Assembly: GCF_000600005.1 (NCBI RefSeq)
Contig: NZ_CP007446.1
Coordinates: 2,010,894-2,074,893 of the forward strand
Direction of reading: 5' to 3'
Length of the DNA: 64,000 bases
DNA from: Snodgrassella alvi wkB2
Lineage (GTDB): Bacteria > Pseudomonadota > Gammaproteobacteria > Burkholderiales > Neisseriaceae
The first letter of the stretch is position 1. Each line of letters begins with the position of its first letter. This document shows positions 46,741 to 54,281 of the stretch, piece by piece. The notes under the pieces are model-generated. The model saw only the letters and a program-made list of their open reading frames with translations, was not told the origin of the DNA and did no database searches. Made by a program: the position numbers and the translations under genes.

Positions 46741-46819
46741 GGCCGAGAGGTTCAAAGACCTTAACAAGTAGGCTGGAATTATTCCCCTTGCGGGTATTGT
46801 ATTCTTCACCCTCTCGGCC
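46741..46819 (-). ncRNA. C4-type antisense RNA
   Basis: On the minus strand GGCCGAGAGG and CCTCTCGGCC close a 79-nt element with inner hairpin ACCCGCAAGGGG and the single-stranded stretch CCTACTTGTTAAGGTC. This matches my recollection of C4 antisense RNA of phages P1 and P7 and relatives. Eight bases (CTTGTTAA) are exactly complementary to TTAACAAG at the rha ribosome site, as expected for C4 blocking an antirepressor. It lies 42 bp upstream of the rha start. Confidence 0.7.
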
Positions 46820-46873
46820 ATAAAGGAATCATATGTCAATTGGATTAGTAGACATTGATAGAATCATGGACAC

Positions 46874-46930
46874 AAAAAAATCACGCTGACGGGGTGATTA
46901 CCGCTTGTTAAAGGCTTTGAAACCTCGGAT
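46874..46930 (-). ncRNA. Short terminated leader upstream of C4 RNA
   Basis: A promoter at 46934-46962 would start a transcript near 46930 that ends at a terminator (AATCAC/GTGATT at 46879-46899, then seven T). It contains GAGGTTTCAAAGCCTTTAACAAG, nearly the exact complement of the C4 segment CTTGTTAAGGTCTTTGAACCTC (differing by small indels). It could be a second C4 target or a C4 sponge; read-through would produce the C4-rha mRNA. Confidence 0.5.
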
Positions 46931-46933
46931 TAA

Positions 46934-46962
46934 ATAATGCCAAGCCTAAACGAATTTGTCAA
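46934..46962 (-). promoter_or_regulatory. Promoter of the C4/rha unit
   Basis: TTGACA (46962-46957), 17-bp spacer, CATTAT (46939-46934) on the minus strand; close to consensus. Confidence 0.6.
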
Positions 46963-46983
46963 TCTGAACATTAAGATGGTTAC

Positions 46984-47112
46984 TTATTCCTAGAAACGCA
47001 ATTTTACGTTTCTAGGAATAATCAATAATTTACATTTATCTCCCTAACGGCCGAAAATTCGGCTTCTAGCGAAAATCAAAGACTTACCATTATTTCCCGA
47101 TTTTGGGAAATA
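46984..47112. repeat. Cluster of three hairpins upstream of the C4 unit
   Basis: A perfect 15-bp inverted repeat (TTATTCCTAGAAACG, loop of 8; 46984-47021), a small GCCGAA/TTCGGC hairpin (about 47050-47063) and an 8-bp TATTTCCC/GGGAAATA hairpin (about 47091-47112). They lie between the small membrane peptide gene and the C4 promoter. The first could be an operator. Confidence 0.55.
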
Positions 47113-47142
47113 GCTATGATGCCTTTGTTTTCAACCATTCGA

Positions 47143-47262
47143 TTATCTAATTGCGCTGATAATCTCAGGCAATCTCCACGCAATTATAATCATCAGAATA
47201 ATTAACGTAGCCGTCCACATGGTTTTGCGTAATCCTTTGGGTGTGAAATTAATAGCTTTCAT
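47143..47262 (-). CDS. 39-aa single-helix membrane peptide
   Basis: Starts at 47262 after an excellent ribosome site (AAGGAG, 5-base gap). The product has a basic amphipathic N-terminus (MKAINFTPKGLRKTMW), one membrane helix (TATLIILMIIIAW) and a short tail (RLPEIISAIR). It is too short for most annotation. Size and layout suit a phage exclusion peptide, small toxin or pinholin; none can be assigned. It lies between the J-like membrane gene and the C4/rha unit. Confidence 0.6.
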   Translation of the reverse strand: MKAINFTPKGLRKTMWTATLIILMIIIAWRLPEIISAIR

Positions 47263-47283
47263 ATACACTCCTTGAATAACAAA

Positions 47284-47319
47284 GCCCGCAAAGAATACGA
47301 ATCTTTACGGGCATTTTTT
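47284..47319. terminator. Bidirectional hairpin terminator
   Basis: 11-bp stem GCCCGCAAAGA/TCTTTACGGGC with loop of 7; T-rich on both sides (TTTTTT on plus, TTTGTT on minus). It separates the J-like gene from the 39-aa peptide gene. Confidence 0.7.
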
Positions 47320-47359
47320 GCGACAATGAATTTAAATAACTGGTTATAAAATTAAATTA

Positions 47360-48157
47360 TCAACTTAACAATGCTATTTGTACAAATATTGTCAAAATAA
47401 TGAAAAACCATATAATCACCGCGAAAATTATATCTATAACTGATTTTTGTTCGTAAATAATTTTAGGGATGTTAGAAATAGTATTGTTAGGAGTTAATTT
47501 TATTTTTAACCACTTTGCTGCTATTTTTTTCTGCTCAACCGTACCGCATAGCTTAAAACCGCTTTTAATTTTTCTTAAAGTGTAAAAATTACAATATTGC
47601 AGACACAATACTACATTGAATATAAATGCCATCATAAATACTCCAAACATACCGAGCATTATGCCTATTACTATAGCAAGTACAGTATACAAACCTAAAC
47701 ACATTAAGAATCCAATAAAATCCCCAATCAGTAAAGGCGTAAAAAACCCAACTATCAAAGGAAAAAAACTTTGTCCGACAAATGTTAATCTTACCTCACC
47801 AGTATTTTCATTATAGATAGGCATTGCTTTTGAATTCAGAGCTAATAACGGTTTTTTTAAGCTAAGCTCATTTAATGCATCCTCTTCAATATCCCTATCT
47901 TTCTCTACCGCCTGAGTATTTGGCTTATCCTTTGTTTTTGGTTTAGTTAACTCCTCTAACACCTCCGGATATTCAGCAAATAGCTGCGCATTGTATTTTT
48001 TGCGTTCCTCAGGATTTAACAGGGTATCTTTACAAAGCTTCAGATCTTCTAAAGATACTAATTGAAGCTGCGCCAACTGCCGCATTGCCTTTACTATCTC
48101 TGTCTCTGTTGCTGTTGGCTCAACTCCCAAAAGCGCATATAAATTCACAAACGCCAT
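47360..48157 (-). CDS. Membrane protein with degenerate J-like N-terminus
   Basis: A 265-residue protein. Residues 4-60 resemble a DnaJ J-domain (NLYALLGVEPTATETEIVKAMRQLAQ and LLNPEERKKYNAQLF) but lack the HPD triad needed to stimulate Hsp70. Then come a charged linker and four or so membrane helices (PLIVGFFTPLLIGDFIGFLM, GLYTVLAIVIGIMLGMFGVF, and a C-terminal FAVIIWFFIILTIFVQIAL). Not a tail part; it lies in the cassette inserted between tail genes. It could be a superinfection-exclusion or envelope-altering moron; this is inference. Confidence 0.6.
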   Translation of the reverse strand: MAFVNLYALLGVEPTATETEIVKAMRQLAQLQLVSLEDLKLCKDTLLNPEERKKYNAQLFAEYPEVLEELTKPKTKDKPNTQAVEKDRDIEEDALNELSLKKPLLALNSKAMPIYNENTGEVRLTFVGQSFFPLIVGFFTPLLIGDFIGFLMCLGLYTVLAIVIGIMLGMFGVFMMAFIFNVVLCLQYCNFYTLRKIKSGFKLCGTVEQKKIAAKWLKIKLTPNNTISNIPKIIYEQKSVIDIIFAVIIWFFIILTIFVQIALLS

Positions 48158-48243
48158 TGCTGTTATCCTTTAATTTTAATATGCAAAGAATAACATAAAC
48201 CCGTTTCAAAATTAATGAGAATTTACACAGGCATGCATCATAT

Positions 48244-49752
48244 TCAGGCAGGGTTATTAGAGGCAGAATCAATCAAAATATACTCATTGTGCCGAATATC
48301 CCAAATCTTACCCGTTAAAGCGCAATGGAGCTGGAAACCGTCTGCACTCAATGTGAGCGCATATAAATTCCCGTTTTTATCCTGCATATTTAATCCGCTT
48401 AAATCATTCAAGCCAGTTGGTAACAGATCTGGCGTAACCGGGTGCATAGGAATAAATTTTGCATTAACCGGATCAAATTTCATGTCAATAATGCCTTTGT
48501 CCGGATAAATATCCAGGCTCCACAGGTGGGTTATTCCGTCGCCTTTGACCGTAGTAAACAGCTGGTAATCCTTATCAGTGGTCGGATTCCCGTCCTCGTC
48601 GTACTTATCACGCCAGTACAGACTGATATCTTTGCCGCCGATGAACTGCTGCACGCCGTCTGAATCTTCAAAGCAATGGATAAAGTGATCAGCAAATTTC
48701 ACCTGTGACGCATTACCAGCATTCACATCGTCCTTAGAGTTAAGGCCGGCACTTTTTAGGGCATAATCGCTGATTAAATCCACGCCTATGGCTAAGTCGT
48801 CCGCACATTTCCAGCGCGAATCGTATAAGCCTAGCGGCTCCGGCGCGATGCCCCAGTATGCTTCGTCTGCAGAAAGTGACTGGTGGTCAATAACGGCACA
48901 GTAAGTCAACGGCGCACTGGCGCACGTCCATTTGTAATATTGTTCAACCTCATCTCTGCGCGGAATTTTTTTCCCTTCGCGTTTCTCAGTAGAATCAATT
49001 ATCTGTTTTGCTTTACTGTCCCAGCTGCTTATTTCGAATTCTGTCCGGTCGCTATAACGGAAATACAGCTCAGCCCACGATGAATCGTTGTATTGATTGG
49101 CTTCGTTCAGATAACCGCAAAAGTAGTTATTAATCTCCTCAACGGCTTGCTTGTACTGCTCCGGGCTTTTTTTCAATAGGCCGGAAAACAAGGGGACGGT
49201 ACTAAAAAATGCCGGTGCATTTAATTCGTTCTGCGTTAGCATTTTATAAACTACCCCATCCAGGGTGGCCATGCCGTAATCCGCCCTAAGTATGGACATT
49301 TGCCCGCCCGCTAACGGTGCGGTGAGCACATCCAGCGGCGGCCACCATGTTCTTACAGATATCGGCGCATCATATTCATTAAGCAATCGTTTAAGCGTTG
49401 CCCTGTACTGATTTTTTAACTGCAATTTGTACCATGTATTCTGGCTAAAATGACTAATTTTACTGTCCGGACATATTTCCGCGGCAGGATCAAGAAAAAC
49501 CCGAAACTGGCGTCCGGTATTGATGTCAAATAAACCCTCTATAATCTGTGCGTTTTCTGTAGATGGCTTGCCGGCATCGTCAAAGCTCAGTAAATCCGTA
49601 CTTTTCAGACAGGCTTTACCCTCTTTTTGCTTAGCCGGCATTTTAGATAAACCCACTCCACCTAGTACGCGTGGGCGCTGGTCCAGCTTTTCGTATTTGG
49701 GCGTAAGTCCTAATACTTTTTTTAAATTATCCAGAAGCTGCTTATTGCTCAT
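48244..49752 (-). CDS. Phage tail structural protein, unrecognised (502 aa)
   Basis: Large soluble protein directly after the 710-aa tail protein (1-bp gap). Mixed alpha/beta composition with aromatic-rich stretches (ISVRTWWPPLDVLTAPLAGG, FYCGYL-like segment, ISLYWRDKYDEDGNPTTDKD). No domain recognised. Context suggests a tail-tip, hub or fibre component. It ends just before the inserted rha cassette. Confidence 0.6.
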   Translation of the reverse strand: MSNKQLLDNLKKVLGLTPKYEKLDQRPRVLGGVGLSKMPAKQKEGKACLKSTDLLSFDDAGKPSTENAQIIEGLFDINTGRQFRVFLDPAAEICPDSKISHFSQNTWYKLQLKNQYRATLKRLLNEYDAPISVRTWWPPLDVLTAPLAGGQMSILRADYGMATLDGVVYKMLTQNELNAPAFFSTVPLFSGLLKKSPEQYKQAVEEINNYFCGYLNEANQYNDSSWAELYFRYSDRTEFEISSWDSKAKQIIDSTEKREGKKIPRRDEVEQYYKWTCASAPLTYCAVIDHQSLSADEAYWGIAPEPLGLYDSRWKCADDLAIGVDLISDYALKSAGLNSKDDVNAGNASQVKFADHFIHCFEDSDGVQQFIGGKDISLYWRDKYDEDGNPTTDKDYQLFTTVKGDGITHLWSLDIYPDKGIIDMKFDPVNAKFIPMHPVTPDLLPTGLNDLSGLNMQDKNGNLYALTLSADGFQLHCALTGKIWDIRHNEYILIDSASNNPA

Positions 49753-49753
49753 A

Positions 49754-51886
49754 CTAATAACACCTTATAGATACATGAATATCATTATTGGGCACAGTTA
49801 CTTCGTAATCCGTTACGCCAGCGTCAATTTCTGCCGTATCGGTACTTGCCTGCTCAATATCTTCAGTTTGAACACGAAATGCATAGCCGCGCTTTACCGG
49901 CCGATCGTAATAATAAAAACCGGTTTCATAACGCACATAACCCTGGCAGCGATAAAGCTTAAACGATGATTTCCCTGAGCCAATTGAATCGCCGCCTGCA
50001 GGTTTGTCTGGCTGGCTTTCAGTCTCATCAGGATTTTTGTCACTGTCCGGATCATTCTCAATAATCTTCACACCAAAAGGCACCACATAATCTTTGAGGA
50101 CGATATAAGGGTTATAAGTGGACAAAGGTAATTCGGGACGTGGCGGCGGATTAGGCGTTAAGGTTAAATTACTATTATTACTAAGCGGATTAATAAAACA
50201 TGCGCCTGTGATATCTGTCTCGCTAGTTAAGAATAAAAAATCCATCTTATGCGTATAACTTTTAACCTTAACATTACCCTTAAACCTGTCTGTATTAACA
50301 AAAATGGTATTATCAAGGCTAATTGCCGGTGCAAACTTAGTAATTAAATTAAGCTCATTGTGCCGGTGTGATTCCAGTATCTTTGTATATGCAACATGAT
50401 AAATAACCTGCATTGCACGTGCATATTCATCAGGAATAATATTATCGACATTAATGGTGTAATCACCGTTTGCCTGGCTGGTCCCCATTGGCCTGAAATA
50501 TTTCTTTTCATTCCCCCAGTTTTTGGCAATCTTGTCTTTATCGGCATCCTGCTTAATCGTGAAGCTTAATTTTTCCTTTTTTACGCCATGCAACTGAATT
50601 GAAGGTGTATTAGTGATCACGAGCTGATACTTTTCATCAATCCCCTGTTTCCAGCGGCGCATAGCCGTCCAGCTCGCACGCATAGCATATAAATCGCCTT
50701 TTGCCGTGGTTTTTGCAACCTGCACAACGTTAACAATAGGGTTGCCGTTTGCGTCTTTATCACCGGTTGGCTGGTACTGATATTCATAATCAGTCGCGCT
50801 GAAATAGGTTGTGCCATACCATCCGCTGGGCGGCGTACCCTTTGCACGGAAATTACCTACCAGCCATCCGCCACCGGTTGCTGCGCTGTAAACATCATCA
50901 TATTTAGGCGGCGGCCCCTCATGTCGGACATTTTTGATGTAATCAATATCATTTTGAAAGCCGCAATAAATATACTCAAAATAATTCTCACGATGAAACA
51001 GGCGGTCAAACTGATGGTGTACTTCTATCTCTACGCGATTGACTAACGATGTTGCGCCACCCAGCTTAAAGCTAACCTGCCGCTCATAACAATCGCAATT
51101 AGTTAACGTCCAGTCTGCTTTAGCTTTAGGCAGCCATCCGGTTAAAACTGCCTGCCCGCGCGCATCAAAGTCAAAAGACGCAGGAACAGTACTTAGTCTG
51201 TCTGTGAGTTCAGCATTAAGTGTTTCATAGTTTGATAACTCCCCGAAAACACTTTCACACCAGTAACCGATTTTACGGATAGTATCTGTACCCAGTTTTT
51301 CAATTGAACTGCTGCGGTCGTTGCTTGCCGTTAATGTCCTTGTGTATTTCAGAAAATCAATATCAGGCGTATCCACAATCCCTGTAAACAAGGGATAAAA
51401 ATATTTATTGTTCTGAATGTAAATCGTTATTGGCTGGTTATAGTAAAGGTACATATCCACTTCGCCGCATTCTTCTTTAAGATATAAAGTGGCTTTAGCA
51501 GATTCGCCCTCGGTATAGTTGATTTCACAACTGCGCATTAGTTTGCACGGATCTATCTCATCACCGTTGATATACACCTTTACCGCATAATTCTGATAAT
51601 CCAGCCCGATCGACTGCAAGCCATTCATGGGCGCAAATGAGACGTTTCCTGCAACTGTTTGTGCCAACCCCAGCAACATTCCATCAACTTCATAATTAAC
51701 AACTTGTGCCAGCAGTAATCTGGTTTCCGTTTCATGCTCATCAATAACAGACTGAGACAACGCCAGCAGCATGCCTGTTTCCTCGCGCGATTCCACAGAC
51801 TGCCCTAATGCCAGCAGTAGCACTGATTCGCCGTCTGCCGTATCTGTTGCCAGCACCGCATGGCTCAAAGCTGAATTATTTAACAT
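49754..51886 (-). CDS. Phage tail/baseplate protein, unrecognised (710 aa)
   Basis: The N-terminal 70 residues hold four short repeats around LLLALGQSV, LLALSQSV, LLLAQVV and LLGLAQTV. The body is beta-rich (YAVKVYINGDEIDPCKL, YYNQPITIYIQNNKYFYPLFTGIVDTPD), reminiscent of hub proteins of late-control or gp27 type. The C-terminus has YRCQGYVRYETGFYYYDRPV. It follows the 196-aa protein by 2 bp. Tail hub is my best guess. Confidence 0.55.
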   Translation of the reverse strand: MLNNSALSHAVLATDTADGESVLLLALGQSVESREETGMLLALSQSVIDEHETETRLLLAQVVNYEVDGMLLGLAQTVAGNVSFAPMNGLQSIGLDYQNYAVKVYINGDEIDPCKLMRSCEINYTEGESAKATLYLKEECGEVDMYLYYNQPITIYIQNNKYFYPLFTGIVDTPDIDFLKYTRTLTASNDRSSSIEKLGTDTIRKIGYWCESVFGELSNYETLNAELTDRLSTVPASFDFDARGQAVLTGWLPKAKADWTLTNCDCYERQVSFKLGGATSLVNRVEIEVHHQFDRLFHRENYFEYIYCGFQNDIDYIKNVRHEGPPPKYDDVYSAATGGGWLVGNFRAKGTPPSGWYGTTYFSATDYEYQYQPTGDKDANGNPIVNVVQVAKTTAKGDLYAMRASWTAMRRWKQGIDEKYQLVITNTPSIQLHGVKKEKLSFTIKQDADKDKIAKNWGNEKKYFRPMGTSQANGDYTINVDNIIPDEYARAMQVIYHVAYTKILESHRHNELNLITKFAPAISLDNTIFVNTDRFKGNVKVKSYTHKMDFLFLTSETDITGACFINPLSNNSNLTLTPNPPPRPELPLSTYNPYIVLKDYVVPFGVKIIENDPDSDKNPDETESQPDKPAGGDSIGSGKSSFKLYRCQGYVRYETGFYYYDRPVKRGYAFRVQTEDIEQASTDTAEIDAGVTDYEVTVPNNDIHVSIRCY

Positions 51887-51888
51887 GA

Positions 51889-52479
51889 TTAAATTGCCTG
51901 TTTGCTAAATCGAAGCTTATTTGTTCCAATATAAATACACGGATCTGTACTGTCGTTGCGTACGTCCGTAAAACGGTTAGTTAGGCGCATGTAAATTGCA
52001 ACCGGTGAGCCGCCCTGCAAACTTTTGCCAAGACTAACACCGGAGCCAGCATCCGCTTTATCCAGTCCGGCTCTGTTTAATGCCAGCCGCACATCACTGG
52101 GTACAAACTTTGCCCCGTAATGAGTAAACTGCGCCGTTCCGGAATTAATCGTGGTCCCGATGTGCCCTGCTCCCCATTCCGGCTCGCCATCACCGCTGCT
52201 GCCTGGTGTTGTGCACTTGTACATAAAACCGTTTGAAACAGTTGGCTCAATAATCTCTCCCGCTTTGTAGTATTTTCTAGGCTTCCACTTCTCAAGCATA
52301 CTTACCGGTGTAAGCGTAATAGGCGCATCTGTAACGGATACCACCATTTCCTGAGCATCATTACTGCCATAATACAAAACTATATCCACTGATCCTGTGC
52401 CATTGTAAGTAACAGGATATGGACTGGTTGCCTCTGATGTCATTTCAGGATCTAGCCAGAATGTAAACATATTCACCAC
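51889..52479 (-). CDS. Tail protein with CBM5/12-like motif
   Basis: A 196-residue paralogue of the protein at 41635-42228. The shared pattern is WKPRKYYKAGEIIEPTVSNG, then PEWGAG, and VRLALNRAGLDKADAGSGVSLG. The two copies bracket the 710-aa, 502-aa and tape-measure genes. Likely an exposed tail decoration or a sugar-binding module. Confidence 0.7.
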   Translation of the reverse strand: MVNMFTFWLDPEMTSEATSPYPVTYNGTGSVDIVLYYGSNDAQEMVVSVTDAPITLTPVSMLEKWKPRKYYKAGEIIEPTVSNGFMYKCTTPGSSGDGEPEWGAGHIGTTINSGTAQFTHYGAKFVPSDVRLALNRAGLDKADAGSGVSLGKSLQGGSPVAIYMRLTNRFTDVRNDSTDPCIYIGTNKLRFSKQAI

Positions 52480-52721
52480 TTCCCATTAGGACATTTCTGA
52501 TTAGTTAAAGCCGCTTTAGCAATAACATAACAATTACATTTGCCGCACCTGTCGCCTTTTGTAGCAGGAGTTCCAAGCGGCACAATAGAATGAAACCGCT
52601 TTAAATCAGTACAATTGCCGCAAATTTCCAGGCGTTCACGATAATTCGCAACAAATGTACTGATTTTATTTCTTGCTGTTATAAAAGCACTTGGTGCTGG
52701 CTTTTTTCCGCAGCAACTCAT
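52473..52721 (-). CDS. Cys-rich small phage protein (zinc ribbon-like)
   Basis: An 82-residue protein with eight or nine Cys, including CCGKKP at the start, CGNC in the middle, and CGKCNCYV and KCPNGKW at the end; the spacing fits a metal-binding ribbon. It lies between the tail chaperones and the CBM-like tail protein. Such small zinc proteins occur in tail regions of many phages; function unknown. Confidence 0.65.
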   Translation of the reverse strand: MSCCGKKPAPSAFITARNKISTFVANYRERLEICGNCTDLKRFHSIVPLGTPATKGDRCGKCNCYVIAKAALTNQKCPNGKW

Positions 52722-52725
52722 TTTT

Positions 52726-52953
52726 TTAACCGCTTTCTTGACCCATCATTTCTTTAGCTAGTTCGGCACGTTCTTTTGCACTCAGTTTTATAACCTGTTT
52801 GCGCTCATACTCTTTGCGCCAATCTTCATTCTGGGTTAGGTTATAAGCAATCTGGCTTAATATCTCGCTTTTCGGCCATGTTGCTACTACGAATAACGGC
52901 GTATGCAGCTCACGCGATAACGCTAACAGCATTCTTCGCATGGGCTGTTCCAT
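52726..52953 (-). CDS. Tail assembly chaperone, T-like extension (frameshift product)
   Basis: A 75-residue frame like phage tail protein T (LALSRELHTPLFVVATWPKSEILSQIAYN). Its own ATG overlaps the stop of the upstream G-like gene (TAATG). It is probably read mainly as a -1 frameshift extension: the upstream frame ends in GCA AAA AAA TAA, and slipping back one base on the A7 run continues as ATA ATG GAA into this frame. That matches lambda gpG/gpGT. Confidence 0.8.
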   Translation of the reverse strand: MEQPMRRMLLALSRELHTPLFVVATWPKSEILSQIAYNLTQNEDWRKEYERKQVIKLSAKERAELAKEMMGQESG

Positions 52954-53303
52954 TATTTTTTTGCTTCTGAATCAATACTCCCGTCGGATAAAGATTTTTC
53001 GCCCTGAATGTTTCTTGCTATCGCCATAATGAGTTCTGATGGCAACTTCAGGACATCTTCAACACTCTGGAAAACCGGTTCGCCATCTTCATTTACTACC
53101 ATCAGACGGACTAAATGCGCAGACAATACAGCGTTGTTAACAGAATCGTTTTTATGGTGCGATAAAATAACATCGTAATATTCAACCAGATCCTGACCGG
53201 ACATTTCGGCTTTTAAATCAATACTTCCATAGTTATCTATTTGAACTGTTTTAATGCTGGGTTTTGCAAATTTACTCCAGTCAATTTTTAGGGCATTCTT
53301 CAT
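52953..53303 (-). CDS. Tail assembly chaperone, G-like
   Basis: A 116-residue acidic protein (IDLKAEMSGQDLVEYYDVILSH, VLSAHLVRLMVVNEDG, LPSELIMAIARNI) in the position of lambda gpG, between the tube and the T-like frame. The last codons lie on an A7 slippery run (52956-52962), so both the short G form and a longer GT form are expected. It works with the tape measure during tail assembly. Confidence 0.8.
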   Translation of the reverse strand: MKNALKIDWSKFAKPSIKTVQIDNYGSIDLKAEMSGQDLVEYYDVILSHHKNDSVNNAVLSAHLVRLMVVNEDGEPVFQSVEDVLKLPSELIMAIARNIQGEKSLSDGSIDSEAKK

Positions 53304-53344
53304 TTTTAATCTCCATTAAAAAAGCCGCTTAAAGCGGCTGCGGT

Positions 53345-53893
53345 TTATTTGGTTTTTTGCGATTTACCAGGGTTTTCAGGTGTTTCCGGCGTTTCAGGGA
53401 TATTGGGAGTTTCCGGCGTATAGTTTTCCGTTGTCCACGCAGCATCGGCAACGGTTGATAATTCCATTGAGCCCCCTAAAACCTCCCCAACTTTGCTATT
53501 CCAGCTCGGATTGACTTCCTTTTGACAGAAAAAAGTGCAGACATCCACATCTATCGCTTCTGCATTAGGGTCGCAGTAAATCACCCTCACCTTTAACAGG
53601 CTATTGACTAGCGCATTCATGTAAGCAGCTAAAGCCGGCTGTCTGGGGTCAAAACGCTTTAAGTTAATGGATAATGTGCCATTGTCTTTAGCCCCCGCCA
53701 TAAATGATTTTGTGCCTTTAGCTGCCTGGCAAAAATCTGTTGTGTCGTGCTTATCAGTTTTGCCATCTTTAAAATCATAGCTGTCATGACCGCAAAGCTG
53801 AATATTCTCACCATATTCCTGTTTCTTCGAATCATAAAAAGAGAATTGCATCACTAATCCGTCGGACGGAATTGCGCGTGCTAATGTCGCCAT
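53345..53893 (-). CDS. Major tail tube protein
   Basis: A 182-residue beta-rich protein (GLVMQFSFYDSKKQEYGENI, KDNGTLSINLKRFDPRQPALAAYM, EVLGGSMELSTVADAAW) in the tube position, followed by a Pro/Glu/Thr-rich tail (NIPETPETPENPG). Role inferred from order: after the tail terminator and connectors and before the G/GT chaperones. Confidence 0.7.
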   Translation of the reverse strand: MATLARAIPSDGLVMQFSFYDSKKQEYGENIQLCGHDSYDFKDGKTDKHDTTDFCQAAKGTKSFMAGAKDNGTLSINLKRFDPRQPALAAYMNALVNSLLKVRVIYCDPNAEAIDVDVCTFFCQKEVNPSWNSKVGEVLGGSMELSTVADAAWTTENYTPETPNIPETPETPENPGKSQKTK

Positions 53894-53895
53894 AT

Positions 53896-54279
53896 TTACT
53901 CCGTAATTGTTTGATAGCGGATACTTACATTGACCATGTAATGCGTTGCAGTAGTCATTCCCTGTGAGCAGCTCACTGTTGATGTAAGCAATCCGTTAAA
54001 TCGTTTATTAAAGAAAAAACCATGCAGTGCATCTGCATAGTTTTCTGCCATCGCTCTACCTGTTCCCGCCGGTGTATAAACGTTGATACTAAAAATGCCA
54101 CTGTAAATTTCAGTGGCATCAAGCGTGTCTATAATGGTCGGCTTAGGCAGATTTTTGGCTATAAAAAAAGCCCCTTTAGGGGGAATCTCAGGGACTTGGT
54201 TGTCATAGTAAACTGGTGGCGCGTTGGGTAAGGCGGCAAGCCGCTGCTCCAATGCGTTACTGATATGATTAAATAGCAT
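53896..54279 (-). CDS. Tail terminator-like protein (DUF4128 type)
   Basis: A 127-residue protein (LFNHISNALEQRLAALPNAP, PPKGAFFIAKNLPKPTIID, FSINVYTPAGTGRAMAENYADAL) resembling the DUF4128 family of tail-completion proteins. It is packed between the gp10-like gene and the tube gene with 2-bp gaps on each side. Confidence 0.7.
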   Translation of the reverse strand: MLFNHISNALEQRLAALPNAPPVYYDNQVPEIPPKGAFFIAKNLPKPTIIDTLDATEIYSGIFSINVYTPAGTGRAMAENYADALHGFFFNKRFNGLLTSTVSCSQGMTTATHYMVNVSIRYQTITE

Positions 54280-54281
54280 TA

